Part shown: piece by piece, positions 5,256-5,977 of the stretch
How the letters are laid out: each line of letters opens with the position of its first letter
How positions within the stretch are numbered: the stretch's first letter is position 1
Assembly (NCBI GenBank): GCA_031288815.1
Contig: JAITQR010000361.1
Location: forward strand, 1-5,977
Direction: 5' to 3'
Origin: Treponema sp.
GTDB taxonomy: Bacteria; Spirochaetota; Spirochaetia; Treponematales; Breznakiellaceae
DNA length: 5,977 bases
Made by a program: the position numbers and the translations under genes
The notes under the pieces: generated by a model
Database searches by the model: none
What the model was told of the DNA's origin: nothing
What the model saw: only the letters and a program-made list of their open reading frames with translations

Positions 5256-5977
5256 GAGGCGCCTCCGTTGGAGGCCGTTTCCCCCAGTATTTCCTTTACT
5301 TTTTCAAAAACCTCTTCCTCCGTGGGGAGGACCCCGCCGGAGTGGGCCAATAGATGTACCGGCGCGCGGGGAACGGATGGATCCGCTTCAAAAATCGAGA
5401 GCTTCACATCTTCCACCAGCTGGCCTTCGCTCATCTCCACGGTGAGCATGGGCTTGCCCGTGGAGGCTATCTTTGCCAGGGCCTTATAGGGGAAGGGCCA
5501 GAGGGTGATGGGCCGGAACAGGCCAAGTTTTATCCCCGCCTTTTCGGCAAGCTTCTTTGCTCCCAGGGCGATCCGGGCGGAGGTTCCGTAGGCAACCAGG
5601 GTAAGATCCGGTCCTTCGCCGGTAAATTCATTACAGGCGGTACGGTAGCCCGCCGCCTCAAAACGGATTTCCCTGGACTTTATTTCCTCATACCGGATCA
5701 GGCGCTTCTTGTTCCGCGCTTCCAGTTCCTCCGGTACCAGGAAGATCGAGGTGATGTGTACCGCCGGTCCCCCGGCCCGGCCTTCCCGTTCCGGTAAATG
5801 CCCGGCGGTCCAGTCCCGTTTGGGCAGGTCCTGGAGGGATCGCTCCGGGGGCAGAACCACCCCTTCCATCATCTGGCCGATCATGCCGTCCGCCAGGACT
5901 ATTACGGGGATGCGGTACTGATCAGCCAAATCGAAGGCCAGATAGGTCAGGTCCGCGCATTCCTGGACGCTCTTGGG
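5252..5977 (-). CDS. vorB: 2-oxoacid:ferredoxin oxidoreductase, alpha subunit (VorB type), 5' end cut by window
   Basis: The reading frame is open to the right edge. The visible 241 residues begin PKSVQECADLTYLAFDLADQYRIPVIVLADGMIGQMME, a conserved internal stretch of VorB-type alpha subunits, so the TTG at 5929 is an internal Leu and not the start. The family is usually about 350 residues, so roughly 110 N-terminal residues are missing. Visible landmarks are the end of the pyrimidine-binding domain (VIVLADGMIGQ), the variable HITSIFLVPEELEARNKKRL linker, and the C-terminal domain with LTLVAYGTSARIA, GLFRPITLWPFP, VEMSEGQLVEDVKL and GGVLPTEEEV. This subunit pairs with beta for decarboxylation of 2-oxoisovalerate and related branched-chain 2-oxoacids to acyl-CoA with reduction of ferredoxin. 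The C-terminus NGGAS is encoded by the same GGAGGCGCC block that serves as the beta Shine-Dalgarno. The ferredoxin-like delta subunit is not in the window and may lie upstream of alpha. The alpha assignment is secure; the Vor substrate call is likely. Confidence 0.92.
   Translation of the reverse strand, partial: PKSVQECADLTYLAFDLADQYRIPVIVLADGMIGQMMEGVVLPPERSLQDLPKRDWTAGHLPEREGRAGGPAVHITSIFLVPEELEARNKKRLIRYEEIKSREIRFEAAGYRTACNEFTGEGPDLTLVAYGTSARIALGAKKLAEKAGIKLGLFRPITLWPFPYKALAKIASTGKPMLTVEMSEGQLVEDVKLSIFEADPSVPRAPVHLLAHSGGVLPTEEEVFEKVKEILGETASNGGAS
5258..5275 (-). promoter_or_regulatory. Shine-Dalgarno of beta buried in a hairpin
   Basis: In the mRNA, GCCTCC (complement of 5270-5275) and GGAGGC (complement of 5261-5266) are perfectly complementary around a 3-base AAC loop, and the second arm contains the beta Shine-Dalgarno GGAGG. 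The stem lies within the last codons of alpha. A ribosome finishing alpha would melt it, so it is a likely translational-coupling device; the stem is seen, its role is inferred. Confidence 0.6.

Noticed and set aside
5354..5797. 147-residue plus-strand ORF
   Set aside because: It is antisense to the alpha subunit C-terminal domain, with no recognisable motif.
5927..5929. TTG as the start of the VorB-type subunit
   Set aside because: Conserved VorB sequence (PKSVQE...LAFDL) continues upstream in frame to the window edge, so this is an internal leucine codon.
1..5977. tRNA, rRNA, transposase or attachment-site signals
   Set aside because: I saw no cloverleaf-like element, rRNA-like stretch, transposase motif or flanking terminal repeats. 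Gene spacing and composition look like stable chromosome.

Overview
The window reads as an ordinary bacterial chromosome segment, moderately GC-rich by eye. The best guess at host is an anaerobic spirochaete of the Treponema group. That guess rests on the style of the proteins (a 2-oxoacid:ferredoxin oxidoreductase of the VorB type, a membrane-anchored GerMN protein in a non-spore context, a signal-peptide beta-barrel protein, a YmdB-type phosphodiesterase). It is an inference and not a demonstrated assignment. I see no mobile element, CRISPR array, rRNA or tRNA.

Layout, left to right. (a) 2-607 (+): the 3' part of an unrecognised, largely helical protein gene, open at the left edge. (b) 608-847: a gap with no convincing plus-strand gene. 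It holds an inverted repeat, a possible small minus-strand ORF and, at its right end, the promoter of the next gene. (c) 848-1732 (+): a YmdB/TIGR00282 metallophosphoesterase with all metal ligands and a 25-residue insertion relative to Bacillus YmdB. (d) 1710-1769: a short 16-bp tandem array of dyad-symmetric units in which the two convergent genes both end. (e) 1762-2577 (-): a membrane-anchored GerMN-domain protein. (f) 2578-2656: a compact divergent promoter region. (g) 2657-2971 (+): an alkyltransferase-like (ATL) DNA-lesion-binding protein with PWHR in place of PCHR, ending inside a 12-bp perfect hairpin shared with the next convergent gene. (h) 5977-2989 (-): an operon in the order VorB-type alpha subunit (5' part cut by the window edge), TPP-binding beta subunit, gamma subunit, then an outer-membrane beta-barrel protein.

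How the genes relate. The three oxidoreductase genes are tightly coupled: both junctions are 4-base ATGA overlaps, with the same GGAGGCGCC Shine-Dalgarno block two bases before the start. The beta Shine-Dalgarno is predicted to be buried in a hairpin that ribosomes finishing alpha would open. The barrel gene follows gamma by 12 bases with its own Shine-Dalgarno, so it is probably co-transcribed although its link to the enzyme is obscure.

The most striking regulatory pattern is that the three complete promoter-proximal genes (848, 2577, 2657) all lack a credible Shine-Dalgarno and have a -10-like hexamer ending exactly 6 bases before the start codon, which predicts leaderless mRNAs. The operon-internal genes all have good Shine-Dalgarno sites. 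I found no convincing previously undescribed multi-gene system. The items most worth checking are the leaderless pattern, the 16-bp dyad array and the coupled subunit junctions.
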